DNA of 64,000 nt from Hippopus hippopus (GCA_946811185.2 OX328105.1:41466845-41530844), one strand, 5' to 3'; positions 31,436 to 42,692 are shown, numbered from the stretch's first letter. Notes: generated by a model from the letters alone, not told the origin. Translations and numbers: made by a program.

Positions 31436-32890
31436 TCAAGAGGGCCATGATGGCCCCGAGTTGCTCACCCGAGCCTCTTTTTAACCCACCACGACCCATT
31501 TCCAATCTCTTCCAAGATATTAAGACAAACATAAAACAAAATTTCATGAGTAACGGACTGAAATTGTGGCCTCTAGAGTGTACACAAGTTTTATTCTAGG
31601 GTTTGTTTCAGTGACTTTCTCTTTGACCTAATCAGACAATTTTCACACTTGTGGACGTTATATCATGACATTCTAAGTTTTCACAAGTTTGGGAATGAAA
31701 ATGTAGCTTCAAGAGTGTATACAAGGCTTTCTGAGATTTGAGTGATCAACCCTTTTTACCTAATGTGTTCCATTTTCAAACCTATCAAAGGTATCAAAAC
31801 AAACATTCTAACCAATTTTTACGTGTATTGACTGAAGATATGGCCTATATACGAGGGTTGTTCGATATGTAATGTGTATTGTACGATATCTCGAAAGCAT
31901 TCGACTCAAATAGTGAAATGAACACTACATCCCTTCAAAGTTTTCTCCGCGGTTTGAAATACATAATTTCAATCTCTGAATCAATTTCTGAAATGCGTCA
32001 CGGTACGCTGATTTAGGTAGTTTAAAACTATGTGGAGCTGAAGGCTCGTGTTTATACCGTTGGAAAGGTATTGAATAGAGCTATTCAAGTGTATCATCAT
32101 CCACGAAATCGTGCAAAGCGTTATCGCGCTGTGGTACAATACAGATTACTTATCGTAGTGTTCACACACTTTTTGTAAGATTTTTAATGACCTTCTTTTT
32201 GATACAATGTGACCTATTCTCATACAAAACCTAAAAATCATCCTATTAAATAATACAAAGACAAACATTCTGGTAACTTGCACGAGAATTAGTCTGTAAT
32301 TGTGGCCTCTAGAACACAAGAATTTGTTTTTCTGAAGATATGATCTGATGACCCAGTTTTCTACCCAATGTGACCCATTTTTTAACTCCTCTGAGATACT
32401 ATGATCAAGACAAACATTCTGACCAACTTTCGTGAGTTGGACTAAAAATGTAGCCTCCAGAGTGAACACAACTTAAGGTTTTCAAAGATTTGACCTGGTG
32501 ACCAAGTTTTTGACAAGGGATGACTCATCAGAGACATCATGAAGACAAATATTCTGACCCACTTTCATGAGAACTGGACTCAAAATGTCGCCTTTTCAGT
32601 GTACACAAGGTGTTTCAAAGATTGGACCTGACGTGACCCATATTCACACTTGTATGAGATATCATCAAGACAGACAGTTTTACTTTCGTAAGTATTCGAC
32701 TGAAAATGTGGCCTCTAGAATGTAATGTACACGAGGTTTTACAAAGATTTTTAAAGGTGACCTAGTTTTTTTCCTGAAGCGACCAGTTTTTGATCTTGTT
32801 CAAGATATCAAGACAAATATTCTGCCCAAATTTCATGAGTATCAGACTGAAAATGTAGCCTCTACAGCATACACAGGGTAAAAGTTGACA
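31436..32890. mobile_element. Family F repeat with a nested mariner-like piece
   Basis: Begins AAGAGGGCCATGATGGCCC and CGAGTTGCTCACCCGAGCC. The body repeats a loose unit of about 130-150 bp around 'gactgaaaatgtagcctctagagtgtacacaagg', 'tgacctagtttt' and 'tatcaagacaaacattctgac' at least seven times. No ORF. The palindromic start resembles family E, but the interior differs. Confidence 0.6.
31850..32156. mobile_element. Mariner/Tc1-like non-autonomous piece nested in family F
   Basis: Left end TACGAGGGTTGTTCGATATG; the inner terminal repeat CGATATGTAATGTGTATTGTAC recurs inverted at 32134-32155 with two changes. Family F reads through cleanly when the stretch between two TA dinucleotides is removed, which fits TA target duplication. 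The right end lacks the outer CGAGGGTTGTT part. No transposase. Confidence 0.6.
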
Positions 32891-33084
32891 AATGGAGACA
32901 CTCAACAGCTTAACTTAAGCACTTCATGGTCGCGTAGCTGAAAACACAGTAGGGGTTGAACAGTAACAATCTCTTGTGATCAAGAGGGCAAGCCTAAGGA
33001 AATTTATAAAGGTACACAGCAGTCTTAACATTTTTTATACCAAGTCAGAGGTACCAATATTGGCCAAACCTGATATGTCGGTAT

Positions 33085-33311
33085 TAAACACTTTATCACA
33101 TAATCTACATGTAGTTTTGATGACCACATGAGAAAGAACTTTTGAACAGATTGTGGGAAAAAGGAGAAAATGCTTGTAACAAGCATTTTCTCCTTTTTCC
33201 TCATTGTTTTCTACCTTTTCAAAGATTCCATTAGTTTGATAATCATTTAATTTTCTGCAAATATTTTCAAGTCAGGCAAGTGTAACATTTTGTCATCTGA
33301 TAAAGGATTAA
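33085..33311 (+). mobile_element. Family A MITE
   Basis: TTAAACACTTTATCACATAATC to CATCTGATAAAGGATTAA. Core gcttgtaacaagc keeps pairing through matched changes. Confidence 0.7.
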
Positions 33312-33544
33312 CATTATTCTAGAACTTGAGACTCGGGGGTCACTGGTCTGAATCCTTGGCTCAGCCTTAACTGAGAATTGATAATTCATTGCAAGTTGAA
33401 TGCACTGCTCGATCACCTCTGAATATTCTTTTAAACTCTTCAAATACAAAAAACAAGATCGGAACAAAAGTGGGGGGTAGCTACTACTGTAACTACCACA
33501 AACCAACAATTAACACTGCTACTAAATAGTGAAGTACATCAAGG

Positions 33545-33625
33545 GAGGAAAGTGTGCCCAAAATGGAACTTGAACCAAAAACAGCTCTACCAAATGAGCT
33601 AGCCAGGCAACTGGTCATGAGACTA
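33545..33625 (-). repeat. tRNA-like SINE head or tRNA relic
   Basis: On the minus strand, TGGCTAGCTCATTTGGTAGAG (box A) and GGTTCAAGTTCC (box B) lie about 30 bp apart, as in a tRNA. No acceptor stem pairing is evident and T-stem pairs are missing, so I read it as a SINE head of a third kind. A weak SINE-1-like piece (TCACTGGTCTGAATCCTTGGC) is at 33330-33400. Confidence 0.4.
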
Positions 33626-33911
33626 TCCTACGCCAAATAAAACAACAGAAGCACGTTAGATTTGCGGGAAAATTTCTCCACAAAATTATTTGCTCCAGTT
33701 GTAGGAATTTTGTTATTGTTGATATCATAGCCTGGGGACAAGTTCTCTGTAATTTTCAGCAAATAGCTTTCAGCTAATGTTAGTCTGTTAATCAAGTCCG
33801 ACGTTGAAAAAAGCTTCTTGTATCTTGTCCCCTACTGTACTAAGTATCAGTTTTGGATGATTTCTCTACGGGCCAATTTCTCAAGCATTCTTGTATGTCG
33901 TGTAGATAACA

Positions 33912-34042
33912 AGACATTTCGCCCCCAAGACGTTTCCCCCCTGGTCGTTTCCCCCCTGGTCATTTCGCCTCTATTTTTCACCCCTAGTCGTTTCGCCCCC
34001 AAACCATTTCCTCCCCTAGTCGTTTCGCCCCCAAACAATTTA
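33912..34042 (+). repeat. TTTCGCCCCC tandem array, left
   Basis: Imperfect 15-20 bp units of the type GTCGTTTCGCCCCCAAG, six to seven times. An inverted partner lies at 36619-36738, 2.6 kb away. Confidence 0.75.
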
Positions 34043-36618
34043 AGAGAGAGAGACAGAGAGAGAATGAGCACCTTTAGAGAATAATGGTTCAAAGAATCTT
34101 AAATGACAGTGTTTATTAAGAATTATTACATAATTTTAATTATAATTTTCTAAAAAGAAGAAAAAAGGATATATATATATATGTTTACCGATGTCAGTGT
34201 CCTTTGTAGTCTTTTAATATAATAAACTAGAGTATTACGGTTTTTGATCGATAGCGTTGATCATCTTGTTTATTTGGTTTGAGTTATTAATCACACGATG
34301 TTCATGCAATAAATGTGATTAATGCTGAGGTGTGAAAACGCATGCTTTATGCAAAATTAAAAGTCATTAATTATATCATTAGCACCTTTACCAGGTAAGT
34401 ATTTTAAATTGGTCGGTTGGTTGGTTAACAGTGTCGACGAGCAATGACTGAAAAAGGTAAAGTTTTCATAATTGGTATATCTTTTGTTTCAAGAAAACCT
34501 TTTATAAACCGACGAAAGGGCTCATCATCATTCATCTTTGAAAATGTTGTATGTTGTGTAAAGGATACTACAATGGAATTATGTCAGTTTGGTGCATTTC
34601 ATGTCAGGAAGAAGTAAATGGCCGCCGCCATTCTATTTCTTATGATAGGTGTTAGAGATGGCAGCATTGGTTTTGTGGGACAGGTAAGCTTTTATTTTTG
34701 TGTTATATAGTTTGATAGCTTGTTTTCACCATTGTACTCTCTGCTTTAGGCGTTGCATGTTTACCGACCGAACAAAGTATCCGTAAAGCTAAGATTTGAA
34801 AAACAACACTGCATTGTTCGATATTTCGGCAATTGCCGTTTTGAAGAGCTCAAAACACTATTTCCTCAAGAACCCTGAAGCAGATCGAGTTACACTATCT
34901 CTGCCAAAAGTAAAATGAAAAATCATGACAAAAAAAAAAGAAAACTAAACTGTATTAGATAAATATAATGATATAACTGCCGTTGTGGTTATGTAATAGA
35001 ATCAGTATATCCAAAGGAAACGTGAATATCCGTCCATACTTTTTTTTTATGTATAGATCTAGTCAATCCTTGATTAAGATTGAAATTCAGTAAACGGAAA
35101 AAAAAAAAACATTGAGGGAAAAGATTCATTTAGAACTGTATCTCCTTTTGTCATGATGCTGATCACGTATAGTAGACAAAGATGATACAGCACATGACAC
35201 CGATCTGATCTCGGTTTTTACCTCTTTCACCATCAAGGTTATCTTTCAAAGGATTAATGCCATCCAAAAATGTTCTCTGGTTGAAAGAGTCCACCGTGTT
35301 GCTAGTCAAAAGGCTTTAGATCATGTGCCGTCATAATCCTATTGGGCCTGATTATCAACTCGTTAATTACGAATTACGCAATCTATGTCATGTTGACTTT
35401 GCTACTGTTAAGTCGCATAATTGATTACGCAACCCTTTGTCACATTATGCATTACTTTCAGTATTTTGAGGATACATAACAGTTTATCAAAAGGCATAGA
35501 TGCATTCATATATCTTTATGTAGAAATAACAATGTGTAAAGAGATTTCACTGTCTTGATTTATCATTTATACTTCTGAGGTTCATCGGAAAAAGGGTTGA
35601 ATGATATCAGACAGAAAAGTTGTGAACTTTGATCCAGATTTTGCATTTTTCCTGAAACGTGGGTTCACTTAAAAGGGGGGAGGGAGAGAGAGAGGGAGAG
35701 AGAGAGGTGCAGTACGGGGTAAGACTGAGATTAGTTTTGTCTCCAATAGCATACAATAATCAAAGCAGGAAAGTAGCAGAACATTGGCAGCAGTTTTAAT
35801 ACATGTCTCTTTCATTAAATGTTCGCACAGAAATTATGGCTATCTATGTGGTTCAAAGATCGTACCACAACTTATGTGACGTCTGATCCTGATCCACCCC
35901 AACAGTCAGATAATCTATCCGTATAAAGATAAACCCTGGACTGTGTTTTAATGGTTAATACTCGTAATCTTATCACGGCAAACTTATATGAAGTCGCGTG
36001 CTGGATAAACATATCCACATGTCAGTGTGATTTTGGGGTTTGCTGAAATACAGTACAATACTAATCTTTTTACTTTATTTTACTCTTTATCATTCCCATG
36101 TACAAATAACACAAAAAGGGGAAATGTCTTAGAAAAATACAATAACCGTAATAGTCTGGTACTTGAAAGAAAGCATTTTAAAGCAACATGGAAAAAAGAG
36201 TAAATGCTGGTTACCAGTATTTCCTCCTCTTTTCATAGTGTTCAACCATTCAGACACTAACATCATAATTTGAGCAACTCTTGATACTTTCTTTTTTTTT
36301 TGTCTGTTAACCGAAAAATTGGTCATTGTAAAGCTAGGGTGATAAGTTTCTTTCATTAATAGAATCTTTTTGCTTTCTTTTAAATGCAATAACTTTTAAC
36401 CTTTTACCACACGAATACGAATTTAATTTTTGATAAGGGTCTCAATGTCTTAATTATGCAAATGCCAGAAAAGAAATTGAGAACTATGTTTACTCACCTG
36501 TTTAAAGTTTGAAAAAATATACATGACCATATTCTGATTTTTTTTTCCACATATCATCATTGTCCTGCTATAAAAATTTATAAAAGTTCTGTGGTGCAAT
36601 TCAGTTTTACCTTGTATA
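34043..36618. other. Stretch between the two inverted TTTCGCCCCC arrays
   Basis: AT-rich, with a (TA)n run at about 34171-34182, a GA-rich run at 35678-35708 and a degraded family A copy at 36155-36410. At 34618 there is a short frame, ATGGCCGCCGCC... , reading MAAAILFLMIGVRDGSIGF and ending in CAG|GTAAGC at about 34683. It could be a first coding exon, but no downstream partner was found. Confidence 0.4.
36155..36410 (+). mobile_element. Family A MITE, degraded
   Basis: Core AAATGCTGGTTACCAGTATTT is kept. A T-run expands the right half, and the right end reads TAACCTTTTACCACACG, which may belong to a second copy starting at about 36398. Confidence 0.5.
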
Positions 36619-36738
36619 GGCGGCGAAACGACTAGGGAGGAAACAACCAGGGGGGCGAAACGACCAGGGGGGAAACGTCTTGGGGGCGAAACGACTTGGG
36701 GAGGAAATGGTTTTGGGGCGAAACGTCCCGGAACCGTC
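36619..36738 (-). repeat. TTTCGCCCCC tandem array, right (inverted)
   Basis: Units GGGGCGAAACGACTTGGGG in the opposite orientation to the array at 33912, with one unit (GGGGGGAAACGTCTTGGGGGC) closely matching across the pair. Confidence 0.75.
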
Positions 36739-36975
36739 GTGTAAACCAGTAGATACAAAAGCAGAAGGCAGAAAGACAAACATTGTTTCTATCCCTTTAA
36801 CCCTTGTGTCAGGCAAATGTACGTGTAATTTAGACTTAATCTGCTGTAAAAGTTACGCAGAAAGACTTTACCAATATTCAAGGATGTATCTAACCGGAAA
36901 CTGTAATTTAAGCAACTAGCGAAAAGGATATTTTACGAAGAACAACATACGGTTAGGGGTGCAGGACAAGGGTAT

Positions 36976-38242
36976 GTGTATTCCCCGGCCCCACTCGAAA
37001 AACAAGCCAGAATTCCCGGCCACAACATCCCCCCTACCTAAGTCTTTTATTTGTCTACCAAATACGATGAAATTAGTGATATTTTAATGCTTATATTATA
37101 ACCTTTCTAATGTTATAAAGAAACTTAAGGTTTCATTTATGTAAATTTGAGAAAAAAGCGTTTGAAATTTGTCGGTTTTTTTACAAAAATGTTTGAAAAG
37201 TTTTAAAAGATAGAAATCCGGCTTCAATATTTCAAACTTTTTTTTTTTTTTTTTTTGATTTACAAAAAATTGATAAGGTGATTAAACTACTTAATTTAAG
37301 CTTTGAAACAGTACTTTGAAATTAAATTTGCAACGCAGGCACTGTTGAGTTATAAGCGTTTTAATTTGATCCATTTTCAGAGAAAAATATTTTGAAAATT
37401 GAATCGAATAACATTTCCGGACCCAATATTAAAAATTCAATGTTTCATCAAATCTAGAAAATCTTGATATAAATTCAAAGTTCATTTTCAAAGTTCATTT
37501 AATAAGCTCTTTAATGGTATATAGAAATAAGAAATTGATGCGGCTTTTTTTTTTTTTTTTTTTCTTCTATAAAGGATCCGATTTTATTAATTCTTGGAAA
37601 GATATACATGGAAATATGGGAAAATTAACATATCCGGCCCCTATGTTTAAGACTTAATTATGTATCTGATATCCAATTTTTGATAAGATTACAGACTGCA
37701 TGATTATAAGCTTTTGAACGAAAGCTATTTTTAAAAATCGTAAACTTTCAGTTAGAAATATTTTTTGCGATGTTTTTGATGGAATAAAGGATGGCATAGC
37801 GGCCGGATTTGTCAGGAAAGTCATTAAATTTCATCGTGGGTCGATCATTTCAAAGTCCTATTATTCTATTATTTTCAATCGAAATTTATTTATTTATATA
37901 CTTTTCGACAGCTTAAAACACACACTTTCATATAGAAATAGTTTCCGCGATGTTTTCTACGAATAAAGAATTTTGCACAGGGGCCGGATTTGTGTAATTC
38001 TTGAAATATCTCGAAGAAAATACGAAAATCTTTCCTTTTTTTTTTTTTATCGACAATATTTCAAAAGGTATTTCGATGATCATAATGTATTTTATATCAT
38101 ATAAACGGGTGATATCTAGGCTTTAATTTGATACTTATTTCGACACAATCAAATAATGAATAAAAGATTTAGATGGGGGGGGGGGGGGGGCCAAAGGGCC
38201 GGGAATTCTGGCTTATTTTTCGAGTAGGGCCGGGGAATACAC
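36976..38242. mobile_element. Terminal-inverted-repeat element of 1.27 kb, no ORF, foldback-like
   Basis: The left end GTGTATTCCCCGGCCCCACTC and the reversed right end GTGTATTCCCCGGCCCTACTC match over about 45 bp, continuing into AAGCCAGAATTCCCGGCC. The AT-rich interior carries spaced CCGG words: TCCGGCTTC, TTCCGGACCC and TCCGGCCCC in the left half, and GGCCGGATTTGTCAGG and GGGCCGGATTTGTG in the right half, i.e. with inverted sense about the middle. A G-run of about 17 sits next to the right terminus. No target duplication is obvious and no coding capacity is seen. Confidence 0.7.
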
Positions 38243-38251
38243 TGGGAACAA

Positions 38252-38565
38252 GACAGTTCCCCGACACACGTTTCGTTCCCCGACAGATTTGGAGACAGTT
38301 CCCCGACACTTTTGAAGACAGTTCCCCGACACTTTTTGTCTAACTCCCTGATGCTTCCATAAACTCACTTTGCCTCCCCCATCTCTCTTCACTTGCTCCC
38401 TGATGCCTCCAAAAATTATTTTTGCCTACTCCCTCTGTCAACACCAACTCTCTGATTCCTCCGAAAACTCATTTTGTCTCCTTCTTCTCTCAACACTTAC
38501 CCCCTGATGCCTCCGAAAACTCATTTTGCCTCTCTCTCAGTTCTAACTCCCTGTCCTTTTTTGCC
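38252..38565 (+). repeat. Two adjoining tandem repeats (GTTCCCCGACA and a CT-rich 70-mer)
   Basis: From 38252 to 38332, GTTCCCCGACA occurs four times at 20-30 bp spacing. From about 38342 to 38565, units of about 55-70 bp containing CTCCCTGATGCCTCC and AAAACTCATTTTGCCTCC occur four times. Confidence 0.65.
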
Positions 38566-38683
38566 ATGTAAGGAGTGAAAGCAATGTTTGTCAAGTATTG
38601 AAGTATTGGTGGATGCAAAAGGAGTTTTGTGGGGTGTCAGGAAGTGAATGACGAGTGACTGTGGGGAGTCAGCGTCGACTCGT

Positions 38684-38947
38684 ATGGCCTGCAACACGCG
38701 AAAAGAGGCATTCGGACATTTGCGTGAAGTGTCGTCTCGGATCAGCCTGCGCAGTCCGCGCAGGCTAATCCGAAACGACACTCTCCCTTTCTATGTAATT
38801 TTCTGTTTTGCACAAGTCTACTGTTGCACAAAAACTAATGTAGTCGTAAAGTGCCGTCTCGGTTTAGCCCGAGCGGACTGCGCAGGCTGATCCGAGACGA
38901 CACTTTACGCAAATGTCCGAATGTCCCTTTTCGCGTGTTGCAGGCCA
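38684..38947. mobile_element. Family D MITE
   Basis: TGGCCTGCAACACGCGAAAAG to CTTTTCGCGTGTTGCAGGCCA. Both GC-rich stems (CTGCGCAGTCCGCGCAGG) are present and the central part reads ACAAGTCTACTGTTGCAC. The most complete of the three copies. Confidence 0.8.
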
Positions 38948-39047
38948 ATTATAGTATACGTCTTTCACGGGAGTCTCAGTTGTCATTTGAATTATATCAG
39001 GTGCCTTATAAAAATGAAGAAACATGTACCTAATCCTGAAAAATGAT

Positions 39048-39077
39048 CAGGGATCTTATGTGTATATACGATCCCTG
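39048..39077. mobile_element. 30-bp CAGGGATC...GATCCCTG unit with 8-bp target duplication
   Basis: Perfect 8-bp inverted ends around a 14-bp TATA-rich middle. AAAATGAT stands directly on both sides (39040-39047 and 39078-39085). CAGGG ends and 8-bp duplications are typical of hAT elements. Confidence 0.6.
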
Positions 39078-39099
39078 AAAATGATGAAGGTTTTTTTTT

Positions 39100-39960
39100 T
39101 GAAAAGGAGGCCAGCGGACAAATACCAACTCGATAACTATAAAGCCTGTTATACCCGTAGAAAAGACCGTCGAACAAGCCAAGAGTGAATTACGCCGGCG
39201 AGCTGTCATTTTAGAGCACACCACGAAAGAGCAGACTCAAAAGAGAAAACAAGAGGAAGGAGGTTCACCGACTACGGCAAAAACTACAGATATGATGAAC
39301 GCTTTGACAAGCTATTTCGACCAGGGATCTTTTTTTATATGATCCTTGTTTCGACCAAGGCGACGAGTGTCGTTTATAGACAATCTGGGATGTAAATGTT
39401 CACATTTTGTTGACTCCTCCTCCTCCCCAGTTAAACAAAGACCTTCGACATGTACGTGTGCAATTTATTTGATAAAAATTTAAACATAGGGACAACATCT
39501 TACGCCATAAAAGAAATACCCACCAGAGGGATCAAGATTCTGATACGGACCAGTTTGTGGACATGGATAAGCAGTTATTCGTAGAGACGAATGAAAATGA
39601 TGCTGAAGACAAATGCGACTCACTATGTCCCGTGGATAGTCTCGTGGATAGTCCCGTGAAAGATAGGCTCGTTACCGGGCCTATGAGGATCTAAGATCCA
39701 CTTGTACATAACCGGAAAGTATTGGTTCATAACTTAACTAGTCGTGTAATGTGGTTTAATGCCATTGAACAGGATTTGGTACATATAAAAGTGTGCACAA
39801 AGCAGCGAAAGATTTAATGGGCACTGACGATTTTGAAAGAGATGAAGCTTAGAAATATGCCATCAACAAACGTGGTACCTCTTGGATTCCATCCTCGAAG
39901 ACTATATATCCATCCTCATTTCAAAATAGCGATGAATTGTGGAAAAAAAATGAGCTGATA
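39100..39960 (+). pseudogene. Decayed coding relic with a C2H2-finger-like piece
   Basis: Several in-frame pieces look like protein but are separated by stops and shifts. A piece at about 39113-39325 includes VEKTVEQAKSELRRRAVILE and TTDMMNALTSYFDQ. A piece at about 39478-39692 includes KHRDNILRHKRNTH, reminiscent of the second half of a C2H2 zinc finger, and DTDQFVDMDKQLFVET, ending at TAA. A piece at about 39795-39962 includes DLMGTDDFERDEA, a stop, then KYAINKRGTSWIPSS. Cysteines expected for a finger can be seen upstream (tgtacgtgtgcaa) but out of frame. I do not recognise the parent; a mobile-element protein is likely. One of the tiny CAGGGATC units interrupts it at 39322. Confidence 0.4.
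39322..39348. mobile_element. 27-bp CAGGGATC...GATCCTTG unit with 7-bp target duplication
   Basis: The ends are complementary except one base. TTTCGAC flanks it on both sides (39315-39321 and 39349-39355). It lies in the decayed coding relic. Confidence 0.6.
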
Positions 39961-40384
39961 TAGTAATTAGTTAATAATGAATTAACGAAGACATGATGAT
40001 CTAGCCGGAGTCTGGAAACCGTCAATAAAAACATACTTCGGTATAGATCTTTATTCACGTAAACACTGCATTGCTACATGTATTTTGCTGTAATTAGAGA
40101 GTCTATTTGTAATAAAACTTAAAAATGGCCAACCCTGAATCTTTTGTTCTTTTGCACACCAGGCATGCATTTCGTTATTCTGACCCCTCCCCCTCGCTAA
40201 CTCACAGGAGTCATTCTTAAGTATATAATTTATATGTTTGATCTTGATCTAGACTCATTAAAACAGTACGACTTTTAAATACTGTTTCAAAATACCATGA
40301 ATAGAAAAAAAGTAACTTTAATAAGAAATGAAAATATTTAAAAAGAAAAAGAAAACTTAAGCGACACAGTCTTATAGACTTCGA

Positions 40385-40893
40385 TCTAAATTCTTCAAAT
40401 TATAACCCTGGGGCCAAAATTGGTCCAGCCTCCGGGGGAGGGGGGTCTTACGTTTAACACAGGCTTATACATATTGAAAACTTTAAAAAGCTTCTAGGTG
40501 TGAACCATAAAGCCTAGAGAGCTCTACCAAATTTGGCATGTAGGTTCACCCAATGGACCTCCATTTAGAAGTTCTTCATATTATATCCCTTGGGCCAAAA
40601 TTGGCCCCGCCCCGGGGTCTGAAGGTTTACATGGGTTTATATTGTGAAAACTTTAAAAATCTTCTGACCAGTGCTAAATCATATGGTATAGGGGTACCAA
40701 ATTTGGCGTGTAGCTTCATCCAGTGAACCTCTACTAAGATTCTCCAAATCATAGCGTTAGGCCAAAATTGGCCCGGTGGGGGGGGGAAATCAGAAGTTTT
40801 AAATGCACTTCTATAGTGAAAACTTAAAAAATCTTCTCGTTCCTTACCGTAAGGCCATGGGCTATCAAGTTTTTTAAATCTTCTTGTTCATAT
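40385..40893 (+). mobile_element. Family E, internal fragment
   Basis: Three of the internal repeats are seen: 'aaattataaccctggggccaaaattgg', 'accaaatttggcatgtagg' and 'catgggtttatattgtgaaaactt'. The CTCCACTGGC ends are missing on both sides. A continuation resumes after the tiny unit, to about 41060. Confidence 0.6.
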
Positions 40894-40925
40894 CAGGGAT
40901 CTTATATACACATATACGATCCCTG
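40894..40925. mobile_element. 32-bp CAGGGATC...GATCCCTG unit with 7-bp target duplication
   Basis: Perfect 8-bp inverted ends, TATA-rich middle; TTCATAT flanks it at 40887-40893 and 40926-40932. It sits in a family E fragment. Confidence 0.65.
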
Positions 40926-41060
40926 TTCATATACCACCATACAGCCTAGACCTGTATCATCTTATAGGCCGTATGTTGTGGACCTTTATCATCATTCAAG
41001 TAATTTTAGCTCTATGGTCAAAAATAGCCTGATCTTGGGGTCACAACTTTCAAATGGGCT

Positions 41061-42179
41061 CACGATCATCATTTGTCTTCTTGACCCTCGCCATGCGGCA
41101 CGAAGCCATACGGCGAGCAGCTATTTGGTTTTCTATCGATATAATTGTTCAGACTAATGGGTTTAGCTGATAGCTTTTGATCAGACGGCAACGCCATTCG
41201 GCATACTTCGGGTGATCCGATGATCAAGTCCCCCGGCTGTATCTGGAAGCTTGACATGCATCTACACGGTACATTTCTTCGCCGGAAATACACCGGTTTA
41301 GCGTTCTGAAAATTGTAAGGCTCCTCTTAAAAAAGAAAACTTCAGTCTCAATTGTCTATCGAAATCTTTCTGACTATATTTCAGTTGACAAACAGTTCGT
41401 ACATTCATTTTTTAACGTGGTTTATCAATTCCGATTGAAGTTTTCATCGACAGATGTCGTTGCTAAACGACTCACATTGGCGCCGCCATGTATAAGGTCA
41501 CGTGATTGGCAGTTCAAATGGGAAACGACCGTTATACAGACGAGGTTAGATGTAGGTACGAAATCGGCCGAGATGTGACAGCAACGCCTCACGGTTTAAA
41601 ATTGGCTGATAAACAGGGTTGTATAAAATAAATCTTTCGGCCTTCCGAAAACGACCCTTTCAGGACCACCGTGTAAAAACAGATTTAAAAAAATATATAT
41701 AAAAAAATCTATAAATACATACCCGTTGAGCGTAAGCCGTTGTCTGTCTTACTACATGTTTTAAACTTGTCCGTTTATCATTACTTATTTATTGGTCTCT
41801 ATAGTGTTGGTAAAAATTAATTGTAATTAGCAAAAGTTAATTTACTGTACTTAAATCATATTTTATTTAAAGTTTTGTTCTATCCTATCTATTTTGCTTA
41901 AGCGGAAGAAAAAAAAAAAAGAGTTTGAGTGTCGATTCCTACTTGTTCTAGATTCAATGAAACACAGCATTAGCGGCACACACCCTTTAAACATGTTTCA
42001 AAATATCACTGACATACAGTCTTTGTCTTCAATAACGACGAAACGCCTCAGAATTCGTTAAACAGAACGGGAAAAAAAGCATCTTCGTAACGCATGATCT
42101 CTGAAAGGGCCAAAAAACCTAATCGATACTTTCAGTGTAAAGATAGGGCCTAAATAATTGTAGTTTAAGGGTTGCCCTT
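41061..42179. other. Stretch without a recognised gene, with a CpG-richer patch
   Basis: Around 41060-41660 the sequence has more CpG than its surroundings (ggcgccgcc, tcacgtgattgg, gaaatcggccgag) and could be a promoter or 5' UTR area. A minus-strand frame at 41069-41293 (75 codons) has no domain I know and no clear splice sites. 41700-42179 is AT-rich without visible features. Confidence 0.35.
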
Positions 42180-42250
42180 GTCCAGTGTTGATCAAAGATC
42201 AGACTGCACTTTTTGTACAATCTGACCTTGATCTACATTGGCCGCAAAAA
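42180..42250. repeat. Family B palindromic repeat
   Basis: GTTGATCAAAGATCAGACTG and CAATCTGACCTTGATCTACA arms. Confidence 0.55.
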
Positions 42251-42284
42251 CAACTATTGCTTGTAAAAGGTGCTTTAAGGATTA

Positions 42285-42485
42285 TATGATTATATGCAAA
42301 TCTTTCCATCATATGGACCCATTTGCCCAACAACCTGAATCATGGGGTCGAATAGTCCTTTCAGATGCAAGAACTTACTGGTCAGTGGCAAAAGGTTTCG
42401 ACTCAGGTCAGTGTTCGCGGGTTCCGCAGGCTGACATGAGTCGATACTCTGTGTAGATGTATGAAATGCGCTTTTCACAGAGAAC
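42285..42485. mobile_element. Family C MITE, 5'-truncated
   Basis: Keeps the CAGGTCAGTGTTCGCGGGTTC / CAGGCTGACATGAG stem and the end GCTTTTCACAGAG, but has lost its left terminus. Confidence 0.5.
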
Positions 42486-42692
42486 CCCTCATTGAATTTC
42501 CCCAAAGGTACCTTAGGCATGTGACTTCACGAAAAAAGTACCTTTGCTCTGTCCAGTCTTTCGTTAGCTTTCATAGTGATAAGACGCGATTATTTTTGAG
42601 ATAGCCATATTTTGTGTTTCACTGTATTTGTTTTGTTCCTTCTGTAAGTACACCTTTTATTATAATTGTGCTATTTATCGTATTCCTCAAAA

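Noticed and set aside
35678..35708. GA-rich run as a regulatory element
   Set aside because: Simple microsatellite; no gene nearby to support a role.
41069..41293. 75-codon minus frame
   Set aside because: No family recognised and no supporting splice sites; the CpG-richer context alone is not enough.
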